From: Firmicutes bacterium UBA5286
GTDB taxonomy: Bacteria > Bacillota > Proteinivoracia > UBA4975
NCBI GenBank assembly: GCA_002408465.1
Contig: DHSM01000022.1
Span: 1 to 64,000 of the forward strand
Direction of reading: 5' to 3'
DNA: 64,000 nucleotides
Below are positions 42,900-52,904 of this stretch, in pieces (position 1 is the first letter of the stretch; each line of letters opens with the position of its first letter). The notes below the pieces were generated by a model. The model saw only the letters and a list, made by a program, of their open reading frames with translations. It did not search any database and was not told where the DNA came from. A program made the translations under genes and the position numbers.

Positions 42900-44729
42900 A
42901 TGGCCTTAGAATTGTTTCCCACGCCGTCATGGCCCCGGCCGTCTTTTTATTTTCCACTGCACTTTGAGCTGAAAAAGTTTCCCCCAAAAACAGAGATGGC
43001 GATGCAGCCGCTGCAACAGATAACTGGTCCCCCTGGGCAAGAGGTTATGTCTTATTGGGCCTGTGACAGCCTGAATCTGTTCCTTGCCCTGGAGGTTTCC
43101 CAGCAGACAGAAGGCCCTCGCCACAAGGTCCAGCCCTGGGAAGATACCTTGATCCTCAATGTTTCAAGGCAAACAGACTGCCAGTCGACAACATGCTATA
43201 CATCTCTGGGTTTTGCCGGAACCAGCAAAAAACCCCATGTTTTTGCCATTACCCATCATGGTGTTCGCTTTCCTCAGCTGGATTGCAGCAAAATCAAATA
43301 CAAATTTACCGTAGATGCTAATAATAGCTTGTTTACTGTAGCTGTTCCCTGGAGCATTTTGCCGCCTCTGCGGCCCCTTCTCTACGAGACCATTGCCATA
43401 AATCTAAGCATCGCTCGCAGGTTTGAGGAAGAAAGGGCTCTCTATCAGTTGGTTGAGGATGAGAATTATAATTCTGAGAGCACCGACCTGCGTCGGCTGT
43501 TTCCTGTGGGAATTTGCCCTAAGCTCGGCAATAGCGCTTATGCCCAGTCCTTTCTGACCTGTAATCTCTGGCACGGGGACAGACCTATGCAAATTAATCT
43601 GGGCCTTTACAACCCCCAGACTTGTCCCGCCAAACTGGATATTGCGATCAAAGAAGGCGATGCCTGTTTAGAGACCCATAGCTCCACTGTAGAACTGGGC
43701 TCTGGTTGTCACCACTGGACCCTGCGCTGGAGTCCCCAGCGGCCGTTGCCCAGCGGCGAATACGTTTTGGAGCTGGGCGGTCATGGCTGCGGACAGACTT
43801 ATCTAAAAAAGCATCCTTTCTTTGTCATTGACCCCGCTGAACTCTCGGCAATTAAAGCAGACTTGCTGAAACTTGAAGAAGATATTAACTGCCTGTATCC
43901 TACAGCGGTTCATACCGCCCTGGCCAATCTGGAATGGATGGAAGAAAAATGCGCTCTCTGTACATGGGACGAACCCGGCTATGGACACTTCCTCCAGGCC
44001 AGGGAAATGCGGGACAGCCTCCAAAATGGCGGCAATCCCCTTGCAGATAAACCTGGATTATCGCGCAGAGCCTTCCGCGCAGAGACAGACGGCAGTCTGC
44101 AGACCTATAGTCTTTACCTCCCCAAAGGCTTTAAAAGCCAGCGTAAATGGCCGATGCTGATGTTGCTCCATGGCAGCTGTGCAGATGAGCAGGCCTTTGC
44201 CGCCAATCCAGAGCTGCATAAAGCTGCAGATAAACTAGGCCTGGTGCTCATCTTTCCCAAAGCCCGGGTAGCCAACGGCTTTTATCTCGGCGACGAGGAA
44301 GCGGATATTCTTCAAAATCTGGCAGCAATAAAACAGAACCTGCCCCTGGACTGGGACAAGCTGTTTCTTGGCGGATTCGCCATGGGGGGATTTGGCGCAT
44401 GGCATACCGGCCTGCGCCATCCCGAACATTTTTCCGGTTTGGCGGTAATTTCCGGCATTCCCTGCCTGCCCTTTGCCGGCGAAGACTTTAATCTGGAGTA
44501 TAATTTTAATCCCCTGGATTATCTGGGTGCAGCCAAAAAACTGCCCATCCTAGTGATTCATGGCGCTGAGGACGAAATAGTGCCTGTTAAGCCCGTGGCG
44601 GAATTAATAGCCACCCTGCAGGAACAGGGCGCCCGGCTGGTATACAAAGAAATCGCCAACGGCGCTCATGGGAATTTTGGCTGGGTCGCCGACCTGGCAG
44701 CCTGGCTCAAACCCTTGCTGAAAAAGTAA
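42900..44729 (+). CDS. Alpha/beta hydrolase (esterase-like) with N-terminal CBM9-like domain; nucleophile missing
   Basis: 609 residues from ATG 42900 with AAAGGAGG before it. Residues about 1-190 resemble a CBM9/DOMON-like beta domain (YWACDSLNLFLALEVS, FTVAVPWSILPPL). The C-terminal 220 residues are an alpha/beta hydrolase: oxyanion LLHGSCADEQAFA, and nucleophile elbow LGGFAMGGFGAW. The usual G-x-S-x-G serine is alanine (GCC, residue 494); Asp (HGAEDEIVP) and His (ANGAHGNFG) are kept. Hence it is likely inactive or uses another mechanism. No signal peptide, so cytoplasmic. Related enzymes cleave polysaccharide esters. Confidence 0.8.
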   Translation: MALELFPTPSWPRPSFYFPLHFELKKFPPKTEMAMQPLQQITGPPGQEVMSYWACDSLNLFLALEVSQQTEGPRHKVQPWEDTLILNVSRQTDCQSTTCYTSLGFAGTSKKPHVFAITHHGVRFPQLDCSKIKYKFTVDANNSLFTVAVPWSILPPLRPLLYETIAINLSIARRFEEERALYQLVEDENYNSESTDLRRLFPVGICPKLGNSAYAQSFLTCNLWHGDRPMQINLGLYNPQTCPAKLDIAIKEGDACLETHSSTVELGSGCHHWTLRWSPQRPLPSGEYVLELGGHGCGQTYLKKHPFFVIDPAELSAIKADLLKLEEDINCLYPTAVHTALANLEWMEEKCALCTWDEPGYGHFLQAREMRDSLQNGGNPLADKPGLSRRAFRAETDGSLQTYSLYLPKGFKSQRKWPMLMLLHGSCADEQAFAANPELHKAADKLGLVLIFPKARVANGFYLGDEEADILQNLAAIKQNLPLDWDKLFLGGFAMGGFGAWHTGLRHPEHFSGLAVISGIPCLPFAGEDFNLEYNFNPLDYLGAAKKLPILVIHGAEDEIVPVKPVAELIATLQEQGARLVYKEIANGAHGNFGWVADLAAWLKPLLKK

Positions 44730-44735
44730 GATTGC

Positions 44736-44780
44736 ACAAACAGCGACACTCAGGGTCCGTCCCTGAGTGTCGCTGTTTGT
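44736..44780. terminator. Perfect 20-base palindrome between the hydrolase gene and addA
   Basis: Arms 44736-44755 and 44761-44780 are fully complementary around TCCGT; the core reads AGCGACACTCAGGG. It lies between convergent genes, ending at the addA stop, so it can terminate both. Its GCGACA...CGTCCC content relates it to the dispersed repeat at 10154-10327. Confidence 0.65.
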
Positions 44781-47700
44781 TAGGCCTGCAGGCAATAAGC
44801 GACAAATTCTTTGAGCTGAGCCATTAATTCTTGCTCTTTCTCTAATGAAAGTTCTATTTCTACAGTCTGCTGGCCGGGAGGCAAACGGAGGAGCTGCAAG
44901 TAGGCGCGAACGGGCCGCTGATAGATTGCCCCGACAGCCAAGGCATAGAAGCGCAACTGGGGAGTATAAGCTTCTACCAGAGCACTCACGCCATCCGGGG
45001 GAATTCTGTTGGTTTTGTAGTCCACTATGGCTACATGGTCATCGGCAAAGAGCAAGCGGTCGATAATTCCATAGAAGAGGGCGTTGCCAATTCGGTAATA
45101 AAATTCCTGTTCGCTGCCAGAGGCTGTAAATTCCCCTGGGGGACCTGGATCCTGGATATATCCCTCCAACAAAGTCTTGGCGGAATAGAATATCCTGTCA
45201 TGCTGAGCCTTGTCGGCGGCGGGGAAATGGGCCGGCGCCAGTGTGCCCAGAAGGGCTGCCAAGTCGGTGTTGGCATTAACAACTTCCAGGGCGCTGTGAA
45301 GCAAAGAGCCGAAACTGGCTCCTCCAGGCTCATGCTGCCAATCTTCCTGGCTTTGCTCCCGAAAATTCAGGGGATCGGCATGGACCCAGCGGGAAAGGTA
45401 TTGCCGGTGAAACTGTTCCCGGTCGTGTTGCCACAGGAGAAACTGAGAGATGCTGAAGTACCTGATTGTTCTGCTGCCCCTGCCTACCCGGGCCAACCCG
45501 GCAAAGATCTGCTCCCGACTGTTTTTTTTCGGGAGGGCTGGTTCCGGCAGGGGCAGCGGGTGCTGAATATTTCCTGCCGCCGGGCTTGCCTCCCTGTGGA
45601 CAAAATGGCCAGGGGAGTTGCCAGCAAATTCAGTGATCCAATAGTTAAAGGATTGTTCCTCTTTTTCCGTCGGCTGAACCAGAAATACCAGTCTATCCTT
45701 GGCTCTGGTTACGGCTACATAGAGCAGACGCATGTATTCCTCGATTTCGCGTTTCCGCTCCTGCTCTTTTACTTTTTCCCAGACGGGGCACTGCCAGGGA
45801 TGGCGAAAGGCCAGTTTTCCCTGATCATCTGCCAGCATGCTGCCAAAATCCAGGCGCATTTTCGTGTTTGCCACAGGCAGAAAGACTACGGGAAATTGAA
45901 GACCCTTGCTGGCATGAATGGTCATAATGCGCACAGAATCTGACTGTTCGCTGTCCACCTTTGCTTCGCCTTCATCCTGAGTGGCTGCGTATTCAACCCA
46001 GGTTAAAAAATCTTCGTCATAAGCTGCAGCGGCGAAGTCCTCTGCCAAATCTACAAGCTTTTCCAAGTTTGCATAGCGTTGCAAGCCGGCATAGCCTGAA
46101 AGTATCGCCTCCCGGTACTGGGTCAGTTCCAAAGCCAGTTCCAGCAGCCTGGGCAATTCCAAACGCCCCCGGGCATCGCGCAGCTGAGAAATGACAGCCC
46201 TGGCCCGCAGAAGCCGCCGCTGCTGTTCACCATTAAGGGCGGCATCCTGGTCCAGGAGGCTGCCGCCACTATGCTCTTGGCTGCGGACCAAAGAATAGAG
46301 ACTGTCATCATCCAAGGCAAAAAGGGGTGAGCGCAGCACTGCAATCAGGGAGATTTCATCCCAGCTGTTTCGCACCGCCCGGAGCAAATTCAGCATATCC
46401 TGGACTTCCTGCTGGGCATAAAAGCCAATGCCCCCTACCACCGTGTAAGGAATGCCCCGAAGACGCAGATGATGCTCATATTCTTTGATGTGGGTGCGGC
46501 TGCGGATAAGAATTGCGATGTCCCCATATTTTGCCGGCTGGGGATTTTCTCCCTCGCCAACAATAAGCTCTTTGCACTCAACCATTTCCCAAATCCGGGC
46601 CGCCATGACGGCGGCCTCGCCTGCAGCAGGTGAGCCAGATCCTTCGGGGCAGACAAAGAGTTCGGCGCAGGGAGCTGCACCACTGCGGTGGGCAGTGAGG
46701 GGAATATACTCCATTTCTCCCACCCCGCCCATGAGCTGGGAGAAGAAGGCGTTGACCAGGTCAATCAGGGGCTTGCGGGAGCGGAAGTTGCAGGTTATTC
46801 GTTTTTCCCCCTGGGGGTTAGTCTCGGTTAGCTGTTGGCGCACAGTTTTAAACACTCCCACCTCAGCCCCCCGGAACCTGTAAATTGACTGTTTTTCATC
46901 GCCGACGATGAAGAGCCTCCCTGGGGGAATAGCTTCTCCCTGCTGCACCAGCCTGACTATTATCCTATGCTGGAGGCGGTCTGTATCCTGAAATTCGTCT
47001 ATCATATAGGTCAAATAGCGCCGGCCGAGAGCGGCCACAACTTGGGGCTGCTGGAGCAGTCGCCACATGGCAAACTGCAGGTCGGAAAAATCCAGGCCCC
47101 CGGCCCGGCCTTTCAGTTCGTCAAAGACCCCGTCCAGACGCCTGAGCAGGGCGAGGACAGCTTGTCCCAGCACCGGCGCCAATCCCCGAGATAAAAGATT
47201 CTGCACTGCCTGAACCCCGGAGTTGACAAATTCTTTATGACCCTTGATCCGTCCCCCTTTTAATCCAGTCAAAGCCAGCAAAGCCGGGTAGAGTTCGACC
47301 AGGGCCTCCAGTTCAGTCAGTGCAGCCATATCCCTGGCCGCCTGGACAAAGGCCTGACGGGTCCTAACCATTTCCGGCTTGTCCTTGCCCTCCAGAGATG
47401 CAGCCAATTCCGCCTCACCTGCCGCCAGGGCGGCAATGCTTTCCTGGCATTGCTGCCAGGAGGGCAGTTCTTCATATAATTCGCTGAGACTGGCTTCGGC
47501 CACGGGAATGCCACGGTTGCGCAATGTCTTATAAAGATGCCGGATTTGCTGAGCGAGATTCCCTTCTTCTTCCAGAGCCTCGGCCCCCAGGACTTCCGTG
47601 AGCAGGGCCAGATGGGGGCATTTTTCTGCAGCTGCCTGCTGAAAGGCAGTGGCAACAGCTTTGTCCAGCATAAGACTGGCCTCCAGCTCGTCCAACACCC

Positions 47701-48049
47701 GGAAAGAGGGATTGATTCCGGCTTCGACGGGAAAGCTCCGCAATACCCGGGCATAAAAGGAATGAATGGTGCCTATGGGGGCCGAGATCAGTTGATCCCG
47801 GGCCTCTTTCCAGCGGGGATTTTCTCTGGACAAGCCAGCCAGTTGCTCATCTATCCGCTCCCGCATTTCCCGGGCAGCTTTTTTGGTAAAGGTTATGGCT
47901 ACGATTTGCGCCGGGGACAGCCCCCCTTCTTCCAGAAGGCGTATGTAACGGGCGGTAAGCACAGTAGTCTTGCCAGAGCCTGCTCCGGCATTGACCACCA
48001 AGTTGTCATCAATGGCGGTTGCCTCTTTCTGCTCTTTACTCAGTTCCAC
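44780..48049 (-). CDS. addA: ATP-dependent helicase/nuclease subunit A (AddA)
   Basis: 1089 residues from GTG 48049 (GGAGG eight bases upstream; an earlier GTG overlaps the site). UvrD/Rep helicase motifs: AGAGSGKTTV at 21-30, AITFTKKAAREMRERI, YMIDEFQDTD, IVGDEKQSIYRFRGA, IMTIHASKGLQFPVVFLP, and LLYVAVTRAKDRL. A C-terminal RecB-type nuclease has AIVDYKTNRIP (D, K residues) near 1010. With AddB it resects DNA breaks and generates RecA-loading ends. addB lies upstream, overlapping its start by about 14 bases. Confidence 0.95.
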   Translation of the reverse strand: MELSKEQKEATAIDDNLVVNAGAGSGKTTVLTARYIRLLEEGGLSPAQIVAITFTKKAAREMRERIDEQLAGLSRENPRWKEARDQLISAPIGTIHSFYARVLRSFPVEAGINPSFRVLDELEASLMLDKAVATAFQQAAAEKCPHLALLTEVLGAEALEEEGNLAQQIRHLYKTLRNRGIPVAEASLSELYEELPSWQQCQESIAALAAGEAELAASLEGKDKPEMVRTRQAFVQAARDMAALTELEALVELYPALLALTGLKGGRIKGHKEFVNSGVQAVQNLLSRGLAPVLGQAVLALLRRLDGVFDELKGRAGGLDFSDLQFAMWRLLQQPQVVAALGRRYLTYMIDEFQDTDRLQHRIIVRLVQQGEAIPPGRLFIVGDEKQSIYRFRGAEVGVFKTVRQQLTETNPQGEKRITCNFRSRKPLIDLVNAFFSQLMGGVGEMEYIPLTAHRSGAAPCAELFVCPEGSGSPAAGEAAVMAARIWEMVECKELIVGEGENPQPAKYGDIAILIRSRTHIKEYEHHLRLRGIPYTVVGGIGFYAQQEVQDMLNLLRAVRNSWDEISLIAVLRSPLFALDDDSLYSLVRSQEHSGGSLLDQDAALNGEQQRRLLRARAVISQLRDARGRLELPRLLELALELTQYREAILSGYAGLQRYANLEKLVDLAEDFAAAAYDEDFLTWVEYAATQDEGEAKVDSEQSDSVRIMTIHASKGLQFPVVFLPVANTKMRLDFGSMLADDQGKLAFRHPWQCPVWEKVKEQERKREIEEYMRLLYVAVTRAKDRLVFLVQPTEKEEQSFNYWITEFAGNSPGHFVHREASPAAGNIQHPLPLPEPALPKKNSREQIFAGLARVGRGSRTIRYFSISQFLLWQHDREQFHRQYLSRWVHADPLNFREQSQEDWQHEPGGASFGSLLHSALEVVNANTDLAALLGTLAPAHFPAADKAQHDRIFYSAKTLLEGYIQDPGPPGEFTASGSEQEFYYRIGNALFYGIIDRLLFADDHVAIVDYKTNRIPPDGVSALVEAYTPQLRFYALAVGAIYQRPVRAYLQLLRLPPGQQTVEIELSLEKEQELMAQLKEFVAYCLQA

Positions 48050-51000
48050 TGCACTCACCTCCGGTTTTCAGCTTTAAGCGGTATTTATCATATCGGCAGC
48101 AGCGGGCAAAATCGCACCACTTGCAGGCATCCCCATCCGGGTCAGGGACAAAATTGCCTGCCAGGATTGCCTCATGCTGCTCCTTGGAGACTTTGGCCAG
48201 AGTCTGCTCCAGGTCCTCAAATTCAGCTTGCTCCAAGGAACCCAGGCCGCTTTTGACCAGGCTGGTAAACTCTTTGTTCCAGATGCCGCCGGCCAGTTTG
48301 GCCTTCTTGATGACATAGTAGCCGCCGCCCATAACCCTGACATCCCTGTAGCCCTGTTTTTCCAGCAGGGGACTCACTGCCGTCAGATATACTGGGATCT
48401 GCAGGCTCTTGCCGGCGAGGATTTTGCTCCTGGTTACCTCCCTTGAGGTCTTGTAATCGTATACTACAGCCCAGGTCTCCCCGTCTCGCTCTAAGATATC
48501 AATGCGATCGATCTTGCCGTGAAAATACATGTCCTCTCCGGGGGACACCGTTCCAGCAGCAGAACCGGGCAGGCCAAAGGAGGCCTCAAAGAGTACTGGT
48601 TTCAAGCCGGTTCGCTGCAGCCAGGCTAAATCGGTTTCCACCAGAGCTGCCACCATGTTGACAGCATCCCGACCCCTCAACCTCCACATTAGTTCGTCGG
48701 GGTCGCATCCCGCCTGCTCCAGCCATTGTCGGGTCAGGGCCGCCAAGGGTTGCCGGATTGTTTCCGGCCGGTCGGCATCAGCCCTGCCAATAAAGCCCCC
48801 TTGGTAAAATCGCTCCAGCAGCCAGTGCAAGAGGGTTCCCTTTTCAAGGGCGGAGTATTCTTCCTGGTCCCGGGGAGCCGGATCCAATCTTAGACAGTGG
48901 CGGGCGAAAAAAGCAAAAGGACAGCAGGAATACAGTTCCAAACGGCTGATGGAATACACGCCTCGCCCGAAACGATCCCGGAGAGCCGGGGAACTCGTTG
49001 CCAGATCCCCATCGTAATTGTCTACAGGCAGAGGGCTTTCCCTGTGTTGGACAGCCTGACTGGCTGTCAGCAAATGCGGGTAGCTCTCCCACCCCTTGAG
49101 CCAATCCAGGGCGGGGGCAGGCAGCTGCTGCCCCTGAGCAAGATCATAAACCAAGCGCTGTATCAGTCTGCTCACAGAGGTGGCCTCTTGGGCCTGGGGC
49201 AGCAGGTCAGAACTGTCCAAGTATTTGCAGGGCATATTCTCGACGGCTGCTTCCGCCTCCCGCCAGAAAGAGGAGATCTCTGCGCCTTCATCTATTCCCG
49301 GCAATTGCCGGGAGAGATACAGGCCATCTGCCGCGGCGGCAACAGCACAGTGAAAGAAGATCTTCTGCTGGGCCAGCACCCGGTCGGTTCCAGCCTGCTC
49401 CATCCCCTGCAAGGGTGGGAACCGTCCCAGCAGCCAGTTTTCCTGGCTGGACAGGGGAAATACCCCTTGGTTGAGGCCAAGAATAAAGACCCAGGGAAAC
49501 TTAAGACCCCTGACCATTGCAGGAGACAGCACCCGGATGGCACTGGGGCTGCTGCGTTCCAGGGACAGGTCCAGTTTCAGCCAGGGGAAAATATCCTCAA
49601 GGAATTGACCGGCGCTTATGGGATTATCCCGTTCCAGCAAGCGGCAGCAGGCCAAATAATCCTTAAGGCAGACGCTCAGCTTAGCCCAGGCCGCCCGGTC
49701 CCGCACCGCCGTGAGGGTGTCTTCCGGGGGACAGAGCCTGTGTTCATTTTCCTTGAGCAGCCCCTGGAGAATCTGGCAATGGTCCTGGCGGCTGCGCCTC
49801 CCGGCCAGCACACTGCCCATCTGCAGCCAGGCCATTAAGCCGCAGCGGGCTTTTTCATACAGTGCCAGTGGCTGCTGAATTCCCTTCTGTAACAACTGTT
49901 CATCAGATGCTTCCAGCTGGCGGGACAGCCTTTCTCTTTCCCGGTCAAGCTTGTCCAGCCACTGCCTTCCCCGGAGGTCGCCCCTGAGGCTGTAAAGAGT
50001 CCATTCTAAGGCGTCGGCATCACATTCCGCCGGCAGATGATTAGTTATGTAGACATTGCCGGCAACCAGGAGCAGGCTTTCTCTGTCCCAGCCCCTGGCG
50101 GCTGCCCGCCAGATTTTCAAAATTTCACTCACCCAGGGCACGCCAGTGAGATTGGCACGCAAGGGCACGGACAAATCAATGCCCCGCTCTTTGTACATAC
50201 TGCCCATCAGGGGCAGGTATTTGTCCATATCGGGCACTACCAGGCAAATATCCTCCCCTCTGGCCCCAGCTGCCGCCAAGGATTTGATCTCACTGGCTAC
50301 CAGTTCCAGTTCTTGCTTGAGCCGAGGTGCGCCCAGACCACGGACAGGAGGATGGGCAGCGGGCTCAGGAGGCAGGAGAAACAAGCTGGCAGTCAGTTGA
50401 CTCCTTTGTCCGCTTGCTTGCCGCTGAAGCTTAAAGCCCATGGCTTGCAACTGCGCCAGGGTTCCTTCCAGACAGTCCTCATGGGCAACATGGTCATAGG
50501 GCAGCCACAGGGTGACAGCAGGCACAAGAGCACAGACAGCCTGCAAAATATCCAGCTGCTGGGGCTCAAAGTCAAAGAACCAGCAGAGATGGAGCTGGCG
50601 GACCTTCTGCAGCCATGGCACCCCTGACAGGGCCTGAACGGCCAGCCTGTATTGTTCTTCGAGATCAGCAAGGCTGCGGCTTTTCAGAAAAGACAGATAT
50701 TCCTGCCACACCACTGCCAAGTCAGCCAGCACCTGGTCTTCCTCACGGATTGAGGTTGTCAGGTCTTCGGGGACTGCTTTCGCCCGGCGCAGCTGGCCCA
50801 AACAAAAGGCCAATTCACTCGCCATTTCCCGGGAACTGCAGCGCCCTAGGGCAGGCAATTCTGCCGCCTTTTCCTGGAGAATATCTGAGATGATTTCCGT
50901 TGCCATCTGGCCTGAAATGCCAGTGACCTTGTTCCCCGCGGCTTGCAGAGCTGCCGCCACCAGCTCATCAAAAGTAGTGAGATTTAGCTGCCGGGAAGCC

Positions 51001-51161
51001 TTTCGCACCAGGCGGCGCCGGTAATCATGGAGCAGCTGGCTGGTGGGCAGGATCATGGCAAATTCACTTTCTCTGCCCTGTTCCACTAAGTCTGCCAGCT
51101 CTGTCAGCAGAGCATCAATATGTCCCTGGTCGCCAAAGGGCAGCAAAATAACTTCCTTCAT
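48036..51161 (-). CDS. addB: ATP-dependent nuclease subunit B (AddB)
   Basis: 1041 residues. A degenerate helicase half without Walker A occupies most of the protein. The C-terminal nuclease domain has the DYKTSREVTR motif near 925, and the Fe-S cluster cysteines are visible: one in RLELYSCCPFAFF near 765 and three in ACKWCDFARCC (C1013, C1016, C1022). This matches AddB, whose cluster stabilises the nuclease. It is the first gene of the pair and translationally coupled to addA. GGAGGGGTG precedes ATG 51161. Confidence 0.93.
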   Translation of the reverse strand: MKEVILLPFGDQGHIDALLTELADLVEQGRESEFAMILPTSQLLHDYRRRLVRKASRQLNLTTFDELVAAALQAAGNKVTGISGQMATEIISDILQEKAAELPALGRCSSREMASELAFCLGQLRRAKAVPEDLTTSIREEDQVLADLAVVWQEYLSFLKSRSLADLEEQYRLAVQALSGVPWLQKVRQLHLCWFFDFEPQQLDILQAVCALVPAVTLWLPYDHVAHEDCLEGTLAQLQAMGFKLQRQASGQRSQLTASLFLLPPEPAAHPPVRGLGAPRLKQELELVASEIKSLAAAGARGEDICLVVPDMDKYLPLMGSMYKERGIDLSVPLRANLTGVPWVSEILKIWRAAARGWDRESLLLVAGNVYITNHLPAECDADALEWTLYSLRGDLRGRQWLDKLDRERERLSRQLEASDEQLLQKGIQQPLALYEKARCGLMAWLQMGSVLAGRRSRQDHCQILQGLLKENEHRLCPPEDTLTAVRDRAAWAKLSVCLKDYLACCRLLERDNPISAGQFLEDIFPWLKLDLSLERSSPSAIRVLSPAMVRGLKFPWVFILGLNQGVFPLSSQENWLLGRFPPLQGMEQAGTDRVLAQQKIFFHCAVAAAADGLYLSRQLPGIDEGAEISSFWREAEAAVENMPCKYLDSSDLLPQAQEATSVSRLIQRLVYDLAQGQQLPAPALDWLKGWESYPHLLTASQAVQHRESPLPVDNYDGDLATSSPALRDRFGRGVYSISRLELYSCCPFAFFARHCLRLDPAPRDQEEYSALEKGTLLHWLLERFYQGGFIGRADADRPETIRQPLAALTRQWLEQAGCDPDELMWRLRGRDAVNMVAALVETDLAWLQRTGLKPVLFEASFGLPGSAAGTVSPGEDMYFHGKIDRIDILERDGETWAVVYDYKTSREVTRSKILAGKSLQIPVYLTAVSPLLEKQGYRDVRVMGGGYYVIKKAKLAGGIWNKEFTSLVKSGLGSLEQAEFEDLEQTLAKVSKEQHEAILAGNFVPDPDGDACKWCDFARCCRYDKYRLKLKTGGECSGTE

Positions 51162-51225
51162 GGGAACACCCCTCCCTAGAACCCGACTTGGCTGAAAAAG
51201 CAGCTGGGCGGCAGCTGCTTTTGGG

Positions 51226-51534
51226 TCATTTTTTCTCTCTGTATTTTGGGCCGGCTTCCTTCAGCAACTGTTTCCAATGATGTTTGCCTACAAAACATCC
51301 AGCAATTCCGAAGACCACCAGTCCAATGATGACGGTAATAGGAAATAACGCCTTCAGTGACTGAGCATAAGTCATCTTCCCCCATAGAGCTTGAACCCCT
51401 GCTGTCAGCAACAGATACAGAATATAAATGGGCAGCCCCCAGGCCAAAAGGCCCCGCTGTAGAATATAGAGGGTCTTACCCCTGGCGATTTCTGCTTTAA
51501 TTTGTCTTCTTCGTTCTTGTTTTGCCTTGGACAT
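51226..51534 (-). CDS. Small two-helix membrane protein
   Basis: 102 residues from ATG 51534 with AAAGGAGTG upstream; a longer reading through the terminator hairpin was rejected. A very basic N-terminus (KAKQERRRQIKAEIARGK) precedes membrane helices near 30-50 and 65-85. No family recognised; a role at the membrane is the only inference. It lies between addB and the M42 gene, with a terminator ahead of it. Confidence 0.6.
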   Translation of the reverse strand: MSKAKQERRRQIKAEIARGKTLYILQRGLLAWGLPIYILYLLLTAGVQALWGKMTYAQSLKALFPITVIIGLVVFGIAGCFVGKHHWKQLLKEAGPKYREKK

Positions 51535-51564
51535 GCTGACACTCCTTTGCAGATAGTCTGCACA

Positions 51565-51597
51565 TTTAAGCCCGGGAAGAATTCTCCCGGGCTTTTT
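51565..51597. terminator. Terminator after the M42 peptidase gene
   Basis: AGCCCGGGA (51569-51577) pairs with TCCCGGGCT (51584-51592). The TTTTT run is on the + strand; minus reads TTAAATG, so it is weaker for the peptidase transcript. Confidence 0.6.
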
Positions 51598-51601
51598 GGC
51601 C

Positions 51602-52639
51602 TTAAAGGGCAAAGTCACCCTTATGCGCAGTTTCCAGGAATTTAGCCAGGAGAACGGCAGTATTCTTAATATCCTCTTTGTTAATGGTCTCTACATTGCT
51701 GTGGACATGGCGGGTGGGAACAGAAAGGGTGATTACCGGGCAGCCTGTCTGGATACGCTCAATGGCGCCTGCATCCGTCCCCCCCCGGGGCAGAATCTCC
51801 ATTTGGTATTTTATCTGGTTTTCTTGAGCCAGGGTGCGCATAAAATCCACCAGTTTGTAGTTGGAAATTGAGGCGCTGTCCATTATTTTGATTGCAGCCC
51901 CTTCTCCCAGGGCGGTAACCTGAAACTGTTTGCTGCTGCCTGGGCCATCTACAGCAAGGGTTACATCCAAGGCGACCCCGATGTCGGGACGAATGCCATA
52001 GGCGCCAGTTGTGGCTCCCCTGAGGCCGACTTCTTCCTGAACTGAGGCAACTGCATAGATATCCACCTCATGCTCTTTGACCTGCCGCAGGGCTTCAATC
52101 ATAACCCATACCCCGGCCCGGTCGTCCATGGCCTTGCCGGAGACATTGGCGCCAAATTCTATAAATTCCCTGTCGATTGTGACCGGATCGCCAATGCGCA
52201 CAAGTTTTTCTGTTTCTTCCTGGGTGAGGCCCAGGTCAACGTAAAGATCGCTGATTTTTAGAGGTGCCTTGGCTTCCTCGGCAGTTATAATATGGACAGG
52301 CTTAATGGCTGGCATCATAATTCCCCTTAAATCTTCCCGGCCGTGGACAATTACCCGCTGGGCCACCAAATTGCGGGGATCAAGACCGCCCACAGGGCTT
52401 AGCCGCAAAAAACCCTTTTCTTCTATTTGGCTAACGATAAAGCCTATCTCATCCATATGTCCGCTGATCATCACTTTTTTGCCGCCGGATTTGCCCTTTT
52501 TGAGGGCAATGACATTGCCGATGGCATCGACTCGGACCTCATCGGCCAGCTTTTCCAGCTCTGCCTTAATAAGGGCGCGTATTCTTTCCTCCCGACCGGA
52601 GATGCCGGGGGTTTGTGAGAGCTTTTTCAATAGTTCCAT
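51602..52639 (-). CDS. M42 family metallopeptidase (glutamyl aminopeptidase/FrvX type)
   Basis: 345 residues. The metal ligands are present: GHMDEIGFIV (H near 61), KAMDDRAG (D near 170), SVQEEVGLRGA (EE near 205), DVTLAVD (D near 229), and VPTRHVHS (H near 315). Members form dodecameric aminopeptidases acting on peptides. AAAGGAGG precedes ATG 52639. It probably takes part in peptide use, matching the amino acid lifestyle. Its exact specificity is unknown. It is divergent from the chemoreceptor gene. Confidence 0.93.
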   Translation of the reverse strand: MELLKKLSQTPGISGREERIRALIKAELEKLADEVRVDAIGNVIALKKGKSGGKKVMISGHMDEIGFIVSQIEEKGFLRLSPVGGLDPRNLVAQRVIVHGREDLRGIMMPAIKPVHIITAEEAKAPLKISDLYVDLGLTQEETEKLVRIGDPVTIDREFIEFGANVSGKAMDDRAGVWVMIEALRQVKEHEVDIYAVASVQEEVGLRGATTGAYGIRPDIGVALDVTLAVDGPGSSKQFQVTALGEGAAIKIMDSASISNYKLVDFMRTLAQENQIKYQMEILPRGGTDAGAIERIQTGCPVITLSVPTRHVHSNVETINKEDIKNTAVLLAKFLETAHKGDFAL

Positions 52640-52849
52640 AGGGGAACCTCCTTTTTTATATCATCTAGCAAAGTATTCTCTCTTATAAGCCAAAACTCCT
52701 GCCCCTGCCCTGACAATCCCTCGGAACCAGCGGCGGAATTACAGGCAAAATTTTCTCCTCAGACAGATAAAAAAAGGATTTCCAATCTCTATCAAGAATT
52801 ATATAGAATACAAGATAAACCGGAGCAGGGATAATACATTTCTTCAAAT

Positions 52850-52874
52850 ATCCTTGTCAAATCCGGACAAGGCC
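52850..52874. promoter_or_regulatory. Inverted repeat in the chemoreceptor leader
   Basis: CCTTGTC (52852-52858) and GACAAGG (52866-52872) flank a 7-base loop 33 bases upstream of the chemoreceptor start. It may be an operator or leader hairpin. Confidence 0.35.
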
Positions 52875-52904
52875 GAATCCAGCAGTACATAAGGGGGCGT
52901 TCTC

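Noticed and set aside
45035..45943. + strand open frame of 302 codons opposite addA
   Set aside because: Antisense shadow of helicase/nuclease motifs, no support for expression.
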